Shown in pieces: positions 53,969 through 62,609 of a stretch of DNA of 64,000 nucleotides (position 1 is its first letter; each line of letters begins with the position of its first letter). A program made the position numbers and the translations under genes. The notes under the pieces are model-generated. The model searched no databases. It was not told the DNA's origin and saw only the letters and a list, made by a program, of their open reading frames with translations. Origin of the DNA: Paenibacillus sp. 1001270B_150601_E10 (GTDB taxonomy: Bacteria; Bacillota; Bacilli; Paenibacillales; Paenibacillaceae); the NCBI RefSeq assembly GCF_015558675.1, contig NZ_JADMOL010000002.1, positions 97,965 through 161,964 of the forward strand, in the 5' to 3' direction.

Positions 53969-55060
53969 CTAACTATGCTTCATGTGCGAGCGCCAAGCGT
54001 CGCGACGGATCCATCCGAATACAGCTTCGCTATTGGGTTCAATAACGGTGTGTGTCCAATGACGCACCTTCGGATGTAACAGTAATATGGTGCTGGTCAT
54101 CGCGCCAGCGATCAAGAGTAACGCATACCACCCATTGGTGATATGTTCATACACGTCCATGGCTGCAATGATGCGAATGATGATGCCGTGAAGGAGAAAC
54201 ACATAAAGGGTGCGTTTGCCCCAATCGGTAAATGCACATATTCGCTGCGGTACCCATGCTAGGAATACGATGGAGCCGATCAATTCGACACCATAGATCG
54301 CACAGCGCATGAGGATCGCCTTCCAAGAAGAGTGCATCCACCCGAGCTCATAGAAGTTCATGCTATTGGACAGCCAAGCAGGTTCCAAATAAGGCGCTAG
54401 AATGAATATCACTGCGAACAAGGCAAGGGATACACCTATGCTGACGATGCGAATGATGCCATTCATGCGAGCTTGAATCCATTCCAAGGAGAAGCTGTAT
54501 CCGATGATGAAAAATGGAAAGTAGACCAGCGTCTTCATGAATCCGAACCATGTTCCTTGAATGGGCAGAAAGCCTGCGAGAATACCAATCAAACATGCCC
54601 ATACGAATGGATGTCTTACATTCAAGCGGGCGAATAGTCTCATTAGCAGTCTCCAGATCAGATGACCAACAAGAAACCATAACAGTAGATATGGAACGAA
54701 AAAAGAATGCTTGATTCCAGGAACTTGGAACCAGATGATATCAAGCAGCGAATATATGGATTGAAACAACAGGTATTGAAGCGTAATTTGCTTCAATATA
54801 CGGTTGCCCGAATGACCAAATAGGTTGTTCTTAGCGAAGTAACCGGTAACCCCTACGAACAGAGGCATTTGAAAGGTTAGCAGCCATAAGAACAGTGCTT
54901 TCATCTCAGGCATAGCTTGAATCAAGGGTTCAATCGCATTTCCTACAAACACAGACACAATCAACAAGAAGCGTAGATTAAGTCCGAAGTTCTCTCCACT
55001 CCAAGGCGAGCCATTCGGACGGTTGCTGTGTCGAATACACGGCAACATGTCTCCCGACAT
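53969..55060 (-). CDS. membrane acyltransferase (acyltransferase 3 / fucose 4-O-acetylase-like)
   Basis: This 363-residue protein has about ten membrane segments of the acyltransferase 3 type. The early RFLLIVSVFVGNAIEP, then FQMPLFVGVTGYFAKNN (where family members have a PLFxxISGY motif) and RTLYVFLLHGIIIRI with its conserved HG are typical. Such enzymes acetylate exported sugars, peptidoglycan or polysaccharide. The start at 55060 follows AGAGGAGGAAACG on the minus strand; a frame nine codons longer contains that site. No sugar-polymer genes are adjacent, so substrate is unknown. Confidence 0.85.
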   Translation of the reverse strand: MSGDMLPCIRHSNRPNGSPWSGENFGLNLRFLLIVSVFVGNAIEPLIQAMPEMKALFLWLLTFQMPLFVGVTGYFAKNNLFGHSGNRILKQITLQYLLFQSIYSLLDIIWFQVPGIKHSFFVPYLLLWFLVGHLIWRLLMRLFARLNVRHPFVWACLIGILAGFLPIQGTWFGFMKTLVYFPFFIIGYSFSLEWIQARMNGIIRIVSIGVSLALFAVIFILAPYLEPAWLSNSMNFYELGWMHSSWKAILMRCAIYGVELIGSIVFLAWVPQRICAFTDWGKRTLYVFLLHGIIIRIIAAMDVYEHITNGWYALLLIAGAMTSTILLLHPKVRHWTHTVIEPNSEAVFGWIRRDAWRSHMKHS

Positions 55061-55155
55061 TGTCGTTTCCTCCTCTTGCGAGATCAAGGTAACGCGCAGG
55101 AATTTTTATTTATTTATTGATTCGTATCGAAGATAACATATATAGAAGAAAGTTC

Positions 55156-55173
55156 TTGTGATATTGATCACAA
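55156..55173. promoter_or_regulatory. Fnr/Crp- or Rex-like palindrome
   Basis: TTGTGATATTGATCACAA has perfect 7-base inverted arms (TTGTGAT/ATCACAA). It fits the Bacillus Fnr pattern TGTGA-N6-TCACA and differs from the Rex pattern (TTGTGAA-N4-TTCACAA) at two positions. It lies between the divergent acyltransferase gene and the KDG kinase gene. A further hairpin AAACC/GGTTT follows directly. Confidence 0.6.
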
Positions 55174-55348
55174 ACCCTTTGTGAAAAGGTTTAAATTCAT
55201 GGCAGTTTATTGAACGCGCGATATAACGCAGACGATCATCCTTGTCTCATAAGACTTTACGGAGAAGAAACCTGATTTCCAAAGATTGACGGTTAATTCG
55301 ACATCTCCTAAACTAAAGGGTATCACGGGTAGGCGGAGGGAGTTGAGA

Positions 55349-56326
55349 TTGTTGGAAGCGTTATCAGCTTGTGGGGAAAAACAGCTCGATGTGGTGACCT
55401 TTGGCGAAACCATGGCTTTGTTCAGCTCAACGGACACACGCGGCATTGAATATGCGCAGACGATGATGAAATCATTTGGCGGTGCGGAAAGCAATGTTGC
55501 GATTGGCCTTGCAAGACTCGGACACCGTGTCGGCTGGTTCAGCCGATTGGGCATGGATCCGCTTGGACGTTATATTCTGAAAGGAATTCGCGGAGAAGGC
55601 GTGGATGTATCGCGTGTACAACTTGCCGAGCAAGAGGTAACCGGCGTCATGATGCGGGAGCTCGTCGCGGGCCAATCATCGGTGTATTACTATCGCAAGC
55701 ATGCGGCTGCAAGAGGGCTTCAGCCGGAGCATCTCGACCGCGCTTATATTGAAGCCTCGTCGATTCTCCATGTTACCGGTATTACCTGCGCATTGAGTCC
55801 GAACTGCGCAGATACCGTTGAAGCCGCGGTTCGCATAGCGAAGGAGGCGAAGGTCAAGGTCAGCTTCGATCCGAACCTTCGTTTAAAGCTATGGAGCATC
55901 GAAGAGGCAAGAGCAAGGCTGCTGCCATTGGCTGACGAAGCAGATTATTTTCTGCCTGGCCTTGATGAGCTGAAGCTGCTGTATGGGACAGACGACCAAA
56001 GGGACATTTTCAAGCGGCTCGGGCGGCTGTCAGCTGTTAGCATCGTCAAGGGCGGAGTCGGCATGAACTATGTCGTTCAGGGCTCCCAAGTTAACGAGGT
56101 GCCCTACCAACCCGTGGAGCAGGTAGTGGATACGGTAGGCGCAGGCGATGCATTCTGCGCAGGGCTCTTGTCAGGCCTTGTGAGAGGCTGCAGCGTGCAG
56201 GAAGCCGTGCAGCTAGCCAACGTAACAGGCGCGATGGCGGTACAGGCATTTGGAGATTGGGAAGCGCTTCCGACCTGGGCTCAAGTCGAGGCAAAGCAAA
56301 GCAAAGCCGTACATATCGAACGCTAG
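55349..56326 (+). CDS. kdgK: 2-dehydro-3-deoxygluconokinase (PfkB family)
   Basis: Phosphorylates 2-keto-3-deoxygluconate to KDPG, the step before the aldolase encoded next. About 325 residues. The core begins LDVVTFGETMALFSSTDTRG; the sugar-binding FGGAESNVAIGLARLGHRVG and the PfkB signature DTVGAGDAFCAGLLSGL, with the catalytic Asp, are clear. No ATG occurs near the expected N terminus. TTG at 55349, eight bases after GGAGGG, is the best start; a longer frame from 55286 has no ribosome site. The pair with KDPG aldolase and the upstream Fnr/Rex-like palindrome form a small module for uronate or gluconate breakdown. Confidence 0.9.
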   Translation: MLEALSACGEKQLDVVTFGETMALFSSTDTRGIEYAQTMMKSFGGAESNVAIGLARLGHRVGWFSRLGMDPLGRYILKGIRGEGVDVSRVQLAEQEVTGVMMRELVAGQSSVYYYRKHAAARGLQPEHLDRAYIEASSILHVTGITCALSPNCADTVEAAVRIAKEAKVKVSFDPNLRLKLWSIEEARARLLPLADEADYFLPGLDELKLLYGTDDQRDIFKRLGRLSAVSIVKGGVGMNYVVQGSQVNEVPYQPVEQVVDTVGAGDAFCAGLLSGLVRGCSVQEAVQLANVTGAMAVQAFGDWEALPTWAQVEAKQSKAVHIER

Positions 56327-56369
56327 TCATCAACTATATCAGCGTGATTCATGAGGAGGAGTGGAAGAC

Positions 56370-57065
56370 ATGAAGAAGATTCAATTGTTGAAGCAAATCC
56401 AAGAGCAAGGTGTCGTTGCCGTATTGCGTGCAGATGACCATGAGCAGGTAATCGAGATGGCCGAGGAGGCGATCCGCGGAGGAATCAAGGTAATCGAGAT
56501 TACAATGACGGTTCCAAAAGCGCTGCGCGCCATTGAAGAGCTGGCTGCTAGATATTCCTCAGAACCTAATGCCGACAAGCCATTTGCGATCATTGGAGCA
56601 GGAACCGTGCTTGATGCCGCTACAGCAAGAGCTTGTATCTTGGCTGGGGCAGAATTTGTCGTAGGGCCTTCGCTGCAGGAAGATACCGTTAAGCTGTGCA
56701 ATCGCTACCGGGTGCCTATTATGCCAGGTGTGATGACCATTGCGGATGCGCAGACGGCGCTTGAGCTTGGTGTCGATATCGTGAAGCTGTTCCCAGGCAA
56801 TCTCTATGATCCATCTATCATCAAGACGATTAAGGGGCCTCTTCCGCAAGTGAACATTATGCCTACTGGAGGCGTTAATGTTGATAATCTTGCGGATTGG
56901 ATCAAGGCAGGCGCAGTAGCGGTAGGGATCGGTTCCGATCTGACGAAGGAAGCAGTAGCGACAGGCGATATGAGCTGTGTACGCAAGCAGGCTGAACGCT
57001 ATATGGCAGCCTACCAAGAAGCAGTCGGAGCAAGCGCGAAGGAAGGCGCCGCGATCTCATCTTAA
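56370..57065 (+). CDS. KDPG / KHG aldolase
   Basis: This 231-residue class I aldolase splits 2-keto-3-deoxy-6-phosphogluconate to pyruvate and glyceraldehyde-3-phosphate. The Schiff-base Lys139 is in DIVKLFPGN. GGIKVIEITMTVPKAL holds the catalytic Glu, and GAGTVLDAATARACILAGAEF and MPTGGVNVDNLADWIKAGA (phosphate site) are typical. The start ATG 56370 has GAGGAGGAG 7 bases upstream. It is 43 bp after kdgK on the same strand, hence co-transcribed. It completes the lower branch used for pectin or uronate sugars. Ends at a terminator. Confidence 0.94.
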   Translation: MKKIQLLKQIQEQGVVAVLRADDHEQVIEMAEEAIRGGIKVIEITMTVPKALRAIEELAARYSSEPNADKPFAIIGAGTVLDAATARACILAGAEFVVGPSLQEDTVKLCNRYRVPIMPGVMTIADAQTALELGVDIVKLFPGNLYDPSIIKTIKGPLPQVNIMPTGGVNVDNLADWIKAGAVAVGIGSDLTKEAVATGDMSCVRKQAERYMAAYQEAVGASAKEGAAISS

Positions 57066-57118
57066 GAACATCGCACGAGCATCATCATTTACAAGACGAT
57101 CAGAAGGCTTAATAAAAC

Positions 57119-57169
57119 AAATCCCCTCAGCCATGAATCCTTAGATTCAGTGTGCGAAAGGGGATTTTT
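57119..57169. terminator. terminator between KDPG aldolase and stalk-domain gene
   Basis: AAATCCCCT pairs with AGGGGATTT around a 32-nt loop, with a T-run. Convergent genes. Confidence 0.8.
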
Positions 57170-57202
57170 TATCCATCTATAACAGTCGGTCATTGCATGA
57201 CG

Positions 57203-57874
57203 CTACTTCACAAGCTTCTTAACGGTTGCAAGATCGAGCACCAAGTTATTGTATTCTTTGTGGTCTGCACTCTTCTCATCAAATGGATTGCTTTGCGGGA
57301 ATACCGCTACGACAGCTGTTTGCCCTTTTACCGTAACAAGCTCGCCGAATGGAGGCTCATCCTTGCTCTGCTCCTTATCCCAAGCTGCTTTATCCATCGT
57401 ATAAATTATCAATACAGACTCATCTTTGTACATATACTCAACGGTCGAACCGAAACCAGGGAATTTCTCTTTCAGCTCATTCATATTGTAGGTATAGGAA
57501 TTAACTTTGCCATCCCACTTCGCAGGTGCGGTAAAGGTATAGACGAACTTTGATGGGTTCTCGTCTGTATTGGCATTTGCTCCGCTATGACCTGGTGTAA
57601 TTTGAATGGTCTTGCTTTTGCTATCGTATTGAATGCCTGCACCCAGCAGTTCGCCAGCGGAGCGAAGCGGCACATAGGTCGTATTGTTATATGTAATAGG
57701 GCTTAGTTTCTGTTCGCCGCTTTTTAGTTCAACAGCCTTCTTGTTAACCTCGAACTTGATATCTTTGTTCAGGTAAGCTTTAATCTCTTGCAGATTCGTC
57801 CCCGCATATACACCTACAGATGCTGACAACAGCATAAGCGCGCTTAATCCTGTAATAATCGTTGTTTTTTTCAT
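57203..57874 (-). CDS. secreted stalk-domain (copper amine oxidase N-terminal-like) protein
   Basis: This 223-residue exported protein has a signal peptide (IITGLSALMLLSASVGVYAG, likely cleaved after VYA). Residues about 35-90 form the beta-rich copper-amine-oxidase N-like / stalk domain (PITYNNTTYVPLRSAGELLG), common in surface proteins of Paenibacillus. The C-terminal 120 residues are of unknown type (FVYTFTAPAKWDGKVNSYTY). The start at 57874 follows AGGAGAGAGCATACG on the minus strand; an upstream in-frame Met is less likely. It probably sits at the cell surface. No enzymatic residue seen. Confidence 0.85.
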   Translation of the reverse strand: MKKTTIITGLSALMLLSASVGVYAGTNLQEIKAYLNKDIKFEVNKKAVELKSGEQKLSPITYNNTTYVPLRSAGELLGAGIQYDSKSKTIQITPGHSGANANTDENPSKFVYTFTAPAKWDGKVNSYTYNMNELKEKFPGFGSTVEYMYKDESVLIIYTMDKAAWDKEQSKDEPPFGELVTVKGQTAVVAVFPQSNPFDEKSADHKEYNNLVLDLATVKKLVK

Positions 57875-57985
57875 CGTATGCTCTCTCCTAGTTGGTTGAT
57901 GCATGTTGCAGTTCTTATTATAGGTCCCTTCGATAGGGAATGGATGAAAATAAAATGACAGCTTTCACAATGTTCATGAATAGGT

Positions 57986-58033
57986 TGTCATCGTTTTCAG
58001 AGAAGAGTTACAAAAACGTGATGACATTTTTCC
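57986..58033 (+). other. hairpin with T-tail upstream of the 2-oxoacid oxidoreductase operon
   Basis: TGTCATC..GTTTT (57986-57997) is complementary to AAAAC GT GATGACA (58014-58025), followed by TTTTTCCC. It looks like a terminator although no plus-strand gene ends here, so it may be part of a leader/attenuator or an operator between the divergent genes. Confidence 0.35.
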
Positions 58034-58150
58034 CTTTACCATGAAAAGAGTAAAAATTTAATTACTTCATTTTCACGTAATCGTCATCGGCACAGCAAAA
58101 TGGTGTGATGTAACGCACAATGCTTTCCTTCTGAATAGGTTAAGATTTGG

Positions 58151-58196
58151 TCGCACCATACATAAGGCGAGGTATGCCTATAGGTAACAGGTGCGC
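58151..58196 (+). other. candidate folded leader RNA before the oxidoreductase operon
   Basis: CGCACC (58152-58157) pairs with GGTGCG (58190-58195). Inside are CATA/TATG (58161-58164 with 58173-58176) and the palindrome CCTATAGG (58177-58184), giving a small three-way junction about 65 nt before the start codon. I do not recognise a known riboswitch class. Confidence 0.35.
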
Positions 58197-58259
58197 AGGA
58201 TGATTCCTAGATTCGTTCCGGTCTCGACCATTTGAGATCAAGGAAAGGAGATACATGAT

Positions 58260-59279
58260 ATGGTTCAATTGCCGAAAGTCAATGATCTCGGCTTTTTTGA
58301 GATTCGCTTAGAATCCATCGGCGGCTTAGGTGCCAACCTGGCTGGTAAGATGCTTGCGGAAGCTGGTGTCATGGGCAGCGGCTTGAATGGCGTAAGTTTT
58401 TCTTCCTATGGTTCTGAAAAGAAAGGCTCCCCGGTTAAGGCACACATTCGCTTCTGCATGCCGGATACGTTGATTCGAGATACGACGCCGATTGAGCGTC
58501 CGCATATCGTGGGCATCTTTCACGAGTCCTTATATAAAACGGTCAACGTAACAAGCGGCATTAATGAAGAAAGCCTCGTACTTGTCAATTCTGAAAAGTC
58601 TCCAAAAGAGCTCATGGATCGTATGGGGCTTGCTGGAGGCAGCATTGCGGTAATTGACGCAACGGGCATTGCCCTAGAGGAGCATAACCGTGTCAATATG
58701 GCGATGCTTGGCGCATTATTCCGGCTGTGCGACTTTTTGGACGCGGAGAACATGAAAGACGTCATTCGCAAGTCCTTGGAGAAAAAGTATCCTCACACGG
58801 TACAGCCTGCCCTGAATACGTTCCAGCGCGGCTATGATGAGGTGCGCTTTGAAACGTTCGCCTTCCCTGAAGGCTATAAGCTGCCTGAGCCGACACGTTG
58901 GGATGTATCCGTTCTGGGCTATGACAATCAGCCAATCGGCGGCGTGGTCGTGAACCCGGGGAATTCGGTGCTGAAGGATCTTAGCATCTCTCGTGCGGGA
59001 ATGCTGCCGCACTTTGCAGAAGACGCGTGCATTCATTGTGCGGCTTGCGATAATGTTTGTCCAGACTTCTGCTTCGTCTGGGAGGAGAAGGAAGACAAGA
59101 AGGGCAGACCGCAAATGTTCCTGCAAGGCATTGATTATCAATATTGCAAGGGCTGCTTGAAGTGCATCGAAGCTTGCCCGACAGATGCATTGTCCAGTGC
59201 AAGAGAACAAGATGGCTACGGAGAAGCACACCGCACACCGCATCCATTCTCGCTGGTTCAGCTAGCATCCCGCGGCTAG
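58260..59279 (+). CDS. 2-oxoacid:ferredoxin oxidoreductase, gamma-delta fusion subunit
   Basis: This 339-residue subunit combines a gamma domain (residues 1-185, RLESIGGLGANLAGKMLAEA) and a ferredoxin-like delta domain near the C terminus. Two 4Fe-4S motifs are visible: CIHCAACDNVCP and CKGCLKCIEACP, each CX2CX2CX3CP. It passes electrons from the catalytic subunit to ferredoxin. Ribosome site AAGGAAAGGAG lies before ATG 58260. It is 80 bp upstream of the alpha-beta fusion gene, same strand, so the two encode one enzyme, most like pyruvate:ferredoxin oxidoreductase. Confidence 0.92.
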   Translation: MVQLPKVNDLGFFEIRLESIGGLGANLAGKMLAEAGVMGSGLNGVSFSSYGSEKKGSPVKAHIRFCMPDTLIRDTTPIERPHIVGIFHESLYKTVNVTSGINEESLVLVNSEKSPKELMDRMGLAGGSIAVIDATGIALEEHNRVNMAMLGALFRLCDFLDAENMKDVIRKSLEKKYPHTVQPALNTFQRGYDEVRFETFAFPEGYKLPEPTRWDVSVLGYDNQPIGGVVVNPGNSVLKDLSISRAGMLPHFAEDACIHCAACDNVCPDFCFVWEEKEDKKGRPQMFLQGIDYQYCKGCLKCIEACPTDALSSAREQDGYGEAHRTPHPFSLVQLASRG

Positions 59280-59359
59280 GGCAGCTGCAAAGATTGTCTT
59301 AAGAATGATCTAATGGATGAAGAAATAGATGAAATAAAGCATAAAGGGGGAGAGGGTCC

Positions 59360-61666
59360 GTGTCTTTGGAGACGATGAAAGACCAAACAACAAGCACGAT
59401 TGAAGAGCGCGTTGTGTATGAATCGGGGAATGAGATGGCCGCTTATGCTGCCTATCAAATCAACTATCATATCATGGGGTATTATCCAATCTCGCCTTCG
59501 ACTGAGGTTGCACAATTCCTCGATCTGATGAAGGCGAATGGTCAGCACGACATTAAGCTAATTCCAGCAGACGGCGAGCACAGCTCAGCAGGGATCTGTT
59601 ACGGCGCCTCGACGGCTGGCGGCCGTGTATTCAATGCGACAAGTGCAAACGGTTATATGTATATGCTGGAGCAGATGCCTGTACAATCGGGTACACGCTT
59701 CCCGATGGTTATGAATCTGGTGTGCCGCTCCGTATCGGGGCCGCTTAATATTCATGGCGACCATTCGGATTTGTACTTTGCCTTAAACACAGGCTGGCCT
59801 ATTCTGCTCTGCCGTGATCCTCAGGCCGTATATGATATGAACCTGATGGCTATTAAGCTGGCGGAAGACCCTGAGGTTCGGCTCCCGGTCATGGTTGCAT
59901 ACGACGGCTACTTTACGTCTCATCAGAAGCGCCGCGTAACGACCTTTGCGAACGTGGAGGATGTTAGAGCATATGTTGGCGAACAGCCTGTTAAAGGGTT
60001 TGCGGATACGCTGGATCGGAATAACCCGATTACCGTAGGTCCGTATATGAATGAACCGGACTATATCAATAACTGTTATCAACAGTCTATGGCGATGTAT
60101 AAGGCGGGAGAAGTATTCGATCGCATTAGAAAGGAATATGCGAAGCTGACGGGACGTGATTATCCTGTTCTTGATCTGTACCGAATGGAGGATGCTGAGG
60201 TTGCGGTATTCCTGCTGAACTCTTCTGCTGAGATTATCAAGGATGTGGTTGATCAGCTCCGCTCAGAAGGCATTAAAGCTGGCTCAATCTCGCCCAATAT
60301 CATCCGGCCGTTCCCGGCAAAGGAGATTGCGGAAGCCCTTAAGCATGTGAAGGCCGTTACCGTTGGTGATCGCGCAGACTCTTACGGCGGTCATGGCGGC
60401 AATATGGTAAATGAGATCAAATCCGCCCTGATGACGCATGGCGTACATGAGCCGATGGTCATTAGCCGTATCTATGGTCTTGGAGGCAAGGATTTCTATG
60501 CAGAGGACGGTCATGCCTTCTTCCAATATGCGCTTGATGCGGTTCAAAAGGGCTATGTAGAGAAGCCGTTTGATTACCATGGCCATACGCCAGGCGATCC
60601 TAACCATGCGCCTAAGCGTGTCATAGAGCCTCTAAAGCTGGAGGACTTGAAGACGGGCTTGATCAAGGTTACGCCTAACGAGGAGACCGGCAAGCTGAAT
60701 GTCCGCATTCCGCCGCTTCGGAACCTGACTCGCAAGCCGAAGCGCATCGCTCCTGGCCATGGTGCATGTCCAGGCTGCGGCATCTTCTCTGGCCTTGAGA
60801 TGTTCTTCAAGGGCATCGAAGGGGACATCGTAACCTTGTTCCATACAGGCTGTGCTATGGTCGTGACGACGGGTTATCCTTATTCGTCTCATAAAGCAAC
60901 TTACATTCACAACCTGTTCCAGAATGGTTCGGCTACGTTATCAGGTGTGGTTGAAATGTTCTGGGAGCGCAAGCGCCGCGGGGAACTTGATCATTTGAAC
61001 CTGTCAGATGACTTTACATTTGTCATGGTAACAGGCGACGGCGGCATGGATATTGGCATGGGGCCAGCGATCGGTGCTGCGCTTCGCAACCATAAGATGA
61101 TTATTTTGGAGTACGATAACGAGGGCTACATGAATACAGGGGCGCAAATGTCGTATTCCACGCCGCTTGGACACCGTACTTCGACATCCAATATTGGGTC
61201 TGTTCAGAAGGGCAAAGCGTTCCACCATAAGGATACGGCTCAAATCATGGCAGCGACACATATTCCTTATGTGTTTACCGGCTGTGAGGCTAACCCTCAG
61301 GATTTGGTCAAAAAGGCAGCAAAAGCGCAGTGGTATGCGCAGCATGAGGGGCTTGTCTACGGCAAGATTCTGATCACCTGCCCACTTAACTGGCTGTCTG
61401 ATGAGAAGGAAGGAACAGCCATCATTCAGGCTGCTGTCGATTCCTGCTTCTTCCCGTTGTATGAGGTGGAACAGGGCATAACGTCGATCACCTACAACCC
61501 TGAAGAGAAGAACAAGCGCATTCCACTCTCGGATTGGCTGAAAAAGATGGGCAAGACGCGCCATCTGACGAAGCCAGAGAATGAAGCAAGCTTGAAGGCT
61601 TTTGAGGAAGAGGTCGAGCGCCGCTGGAATATACTGAAGGCGAAGAACGAAAACCCGTATTTGTAA
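59360..61666 (+). CDS. 2-oxoacid:ferredoxin oxidoreductase, alpha-beta fusion subunit (pyruvate type)
   Basis: The 768-residue catalytic subunit oxidatively decarboxylates a 2-oxoacid, probably pyruvate, to acyl-CoA. The alpha half (about 1-420) begins GNEMAAYAAYQINYHIMGYY and has YPISPSTEVAQ and GEHSSAGICYGAS. The beta half (about 465-768) has the Cys pair GACPGCGIFSGLE, HTGCAM and TGCEANPQD for a 4Fe-4S cluster, and the thiamine diphosphate motif VTGDGGMDIGMGPAIGAALR ending in the ILEYDNEGYMNTG stretch. GTG start after AGGGGGAGAGGG. The enzyme is oxygen-sensitive, which fits a facultative anaerobe. It ends before a terminator. Confidence 0.94.
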   Translation: MSLETMKDQTTSTIEERVVYESGNEMAAYAAYQINYHIMGYYPISPSTEVAQFLDLMKANGQHDIKLIPADGEHSSAGICYGASTAGGRVFNATSANGYMYMLEQMPVQSGTRFPMVMNLVCRSVSGPLNIHGDHSDLYFALNTGWPILLCRDPQAVYDMNLMAIKLAEDPEVRLPVMVAYDGYFTSHQKRRVTTFANVEDVRAYVGEQPVKGFADTLDRNNPITVGPYMNEPDYINNCYQQSMAMYKAGEVFDRIRKEYAKLTGRDYPVLDLYRMEDAEVAVFLLNSSAEIIKDVVDQLRSEGIKAGSISPNIIRPFPAKEIAEALKHVKAVTVGDRADSYGGHGGNMVNEIKSALMTHGVHEPMVISRIYGLGGKDFYAEDGHAFFQYALDAVQKGYVEKPFDYHGHTPGDPNHAPKRVIEPLKLEDLKTGLIKVTPNEETGKLNVRIPPLRNLTRKPKRIAPGHGACPGCGIFSGLEMFFKGIEGDIVTLFHTGCAMVVTTGYPYSSHKATYIHNLFQNGSATLSGVVEMFWERKRRGELDHLNLSDDFTFVMVTGDGGMDIGMGPAIGAALRNHKMIILEYDNEGYMNTGAQMSYSTPLGHRTSTSNIGSVQKGKAFHHKDTAQIMAATHIPYVFTGCEANPQDLVKKAAKAQWYAQHEGLVYGKILITCPLNWLSDEKEGTAIIQAAVDSCFFPLYEVEQGITSITYNPEEKNKRIPLSDWLKKMGKTRHLTKPENEASLKAFEEEVERRWNILKAKNENPYL

Positions 61667-61716
61667 GAAAAATGCTCACCGCTTTTCTACAATGATATAA
61701 CTGCGTCATCCATACA

Positions 61717-61747
61717 GACCGTTTCCTTCCGAGGAAGCGGTCTTTTT
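61717..61747 (+). terminator. terminator after the oxidoreductase operon
   Basis: GACCGTTTCCTT pairs with GAGGAAGCGGTC (with G-U) and is followed by TTTTTG. Confidence 0.85.
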
Positions 61748-61801
61748 GTATGGCTGTGCTATACTAGTACCATATGTTGTGAATCAGGAGGCAGGTTAAT
61801 C

Positions 61802-62562
61802 ATGAAGCAGCAGCCGACGAATTACGAGGAGAAGGTCGAGCAATTAGCCGAGCTTCTTCGTTCGAGCGAGCGAATCGTATTTTTCGGAGGAGCCGGAACT
61901 TCAACAGAGAGCGGAATTCCGGACTTCCGTTCCGCAGGCGGAGTATTCAAGGGGGATGCACCTTATCCGTATCCGCCAGAGGTGATGGTGAGCCGCTCCT
62001 TCTTCTATCAGGATACAGAGATGTTCTACACCTTTACCGGGACAAGCTGATTCATCCGAACGCGAAGCCTAACCCAGGTCATATCGCACTGGCTAAGCTT
62101 GAGGCTGAAGGAAGGCTCCAATCCGTCATTACGCAAAATATTGACGGCCTGCATCAGCTTGCAGGCAGCATAGAGGTCATCGAGCTGCATGGCTCGGTTC
62201 ATCGCAATTATTGCTTATCGTGCGATGCAAGGTACGATCTGTCAGTTGTGCTTGAAAGTGCAGCCAATGTTCCAACCTGTCCGGCATGCGGGGGGATGCT
62301 GAAGCCGGACGTGGTGTTGTATGAAGAGCCGCTCGATGAAGCCGTGATTGCGCGTGCCATTCATTACGTGCAGCAGGCTGATCTGCTCATTATCGGGGGC
62401 ACCTCGTTAAGTGTGCAGCCAGCGGCAAGCTTTGTGAGAATGGGGCAGGGCGCTAAGATCGTATTAATGAATCGCACGGAGACCTCAATGGATTGGCAGG
62501 CGGAGGCTATCTTTAGAGAGCCGCTGGGCCAATTGCTGGCGGACGCGTATAACAAGCTCTAA
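61802..62562 (+). pseudogene. cobB: sirtuin (NAD-dependent protein deacylase) with one-base frameshift
   Basis: The gene begins MKQQPTNYEEKVEQLAELLR after CAGGAGGCAGG and has FFGGAGTSTESGIPDFRSAG (NAD-binding GAGxS..GIPDFR motif). After EMFYTF one T is missing in a T-run at 62033-62035; the native YRDKLIHPNAKPNPGHIAL continues in the next frame. The rest is intact: QNIDGLHQLAG and ELHGSV (catalytic His), the zinc Cys pairs CLSC and CPAC, and GGTSLSVQPAASF. Total would be about 253 residues. The single homopolymer change could be a sequencing error or a recent mutation. Without repair, only an 82-residue piece is made. Confidence 0.88.
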
Positions 62563-62609
62563 GCACAGCCATTTGTTTCATACACAGGAGTGAAGAGGGG
62601 GAACCGAGC

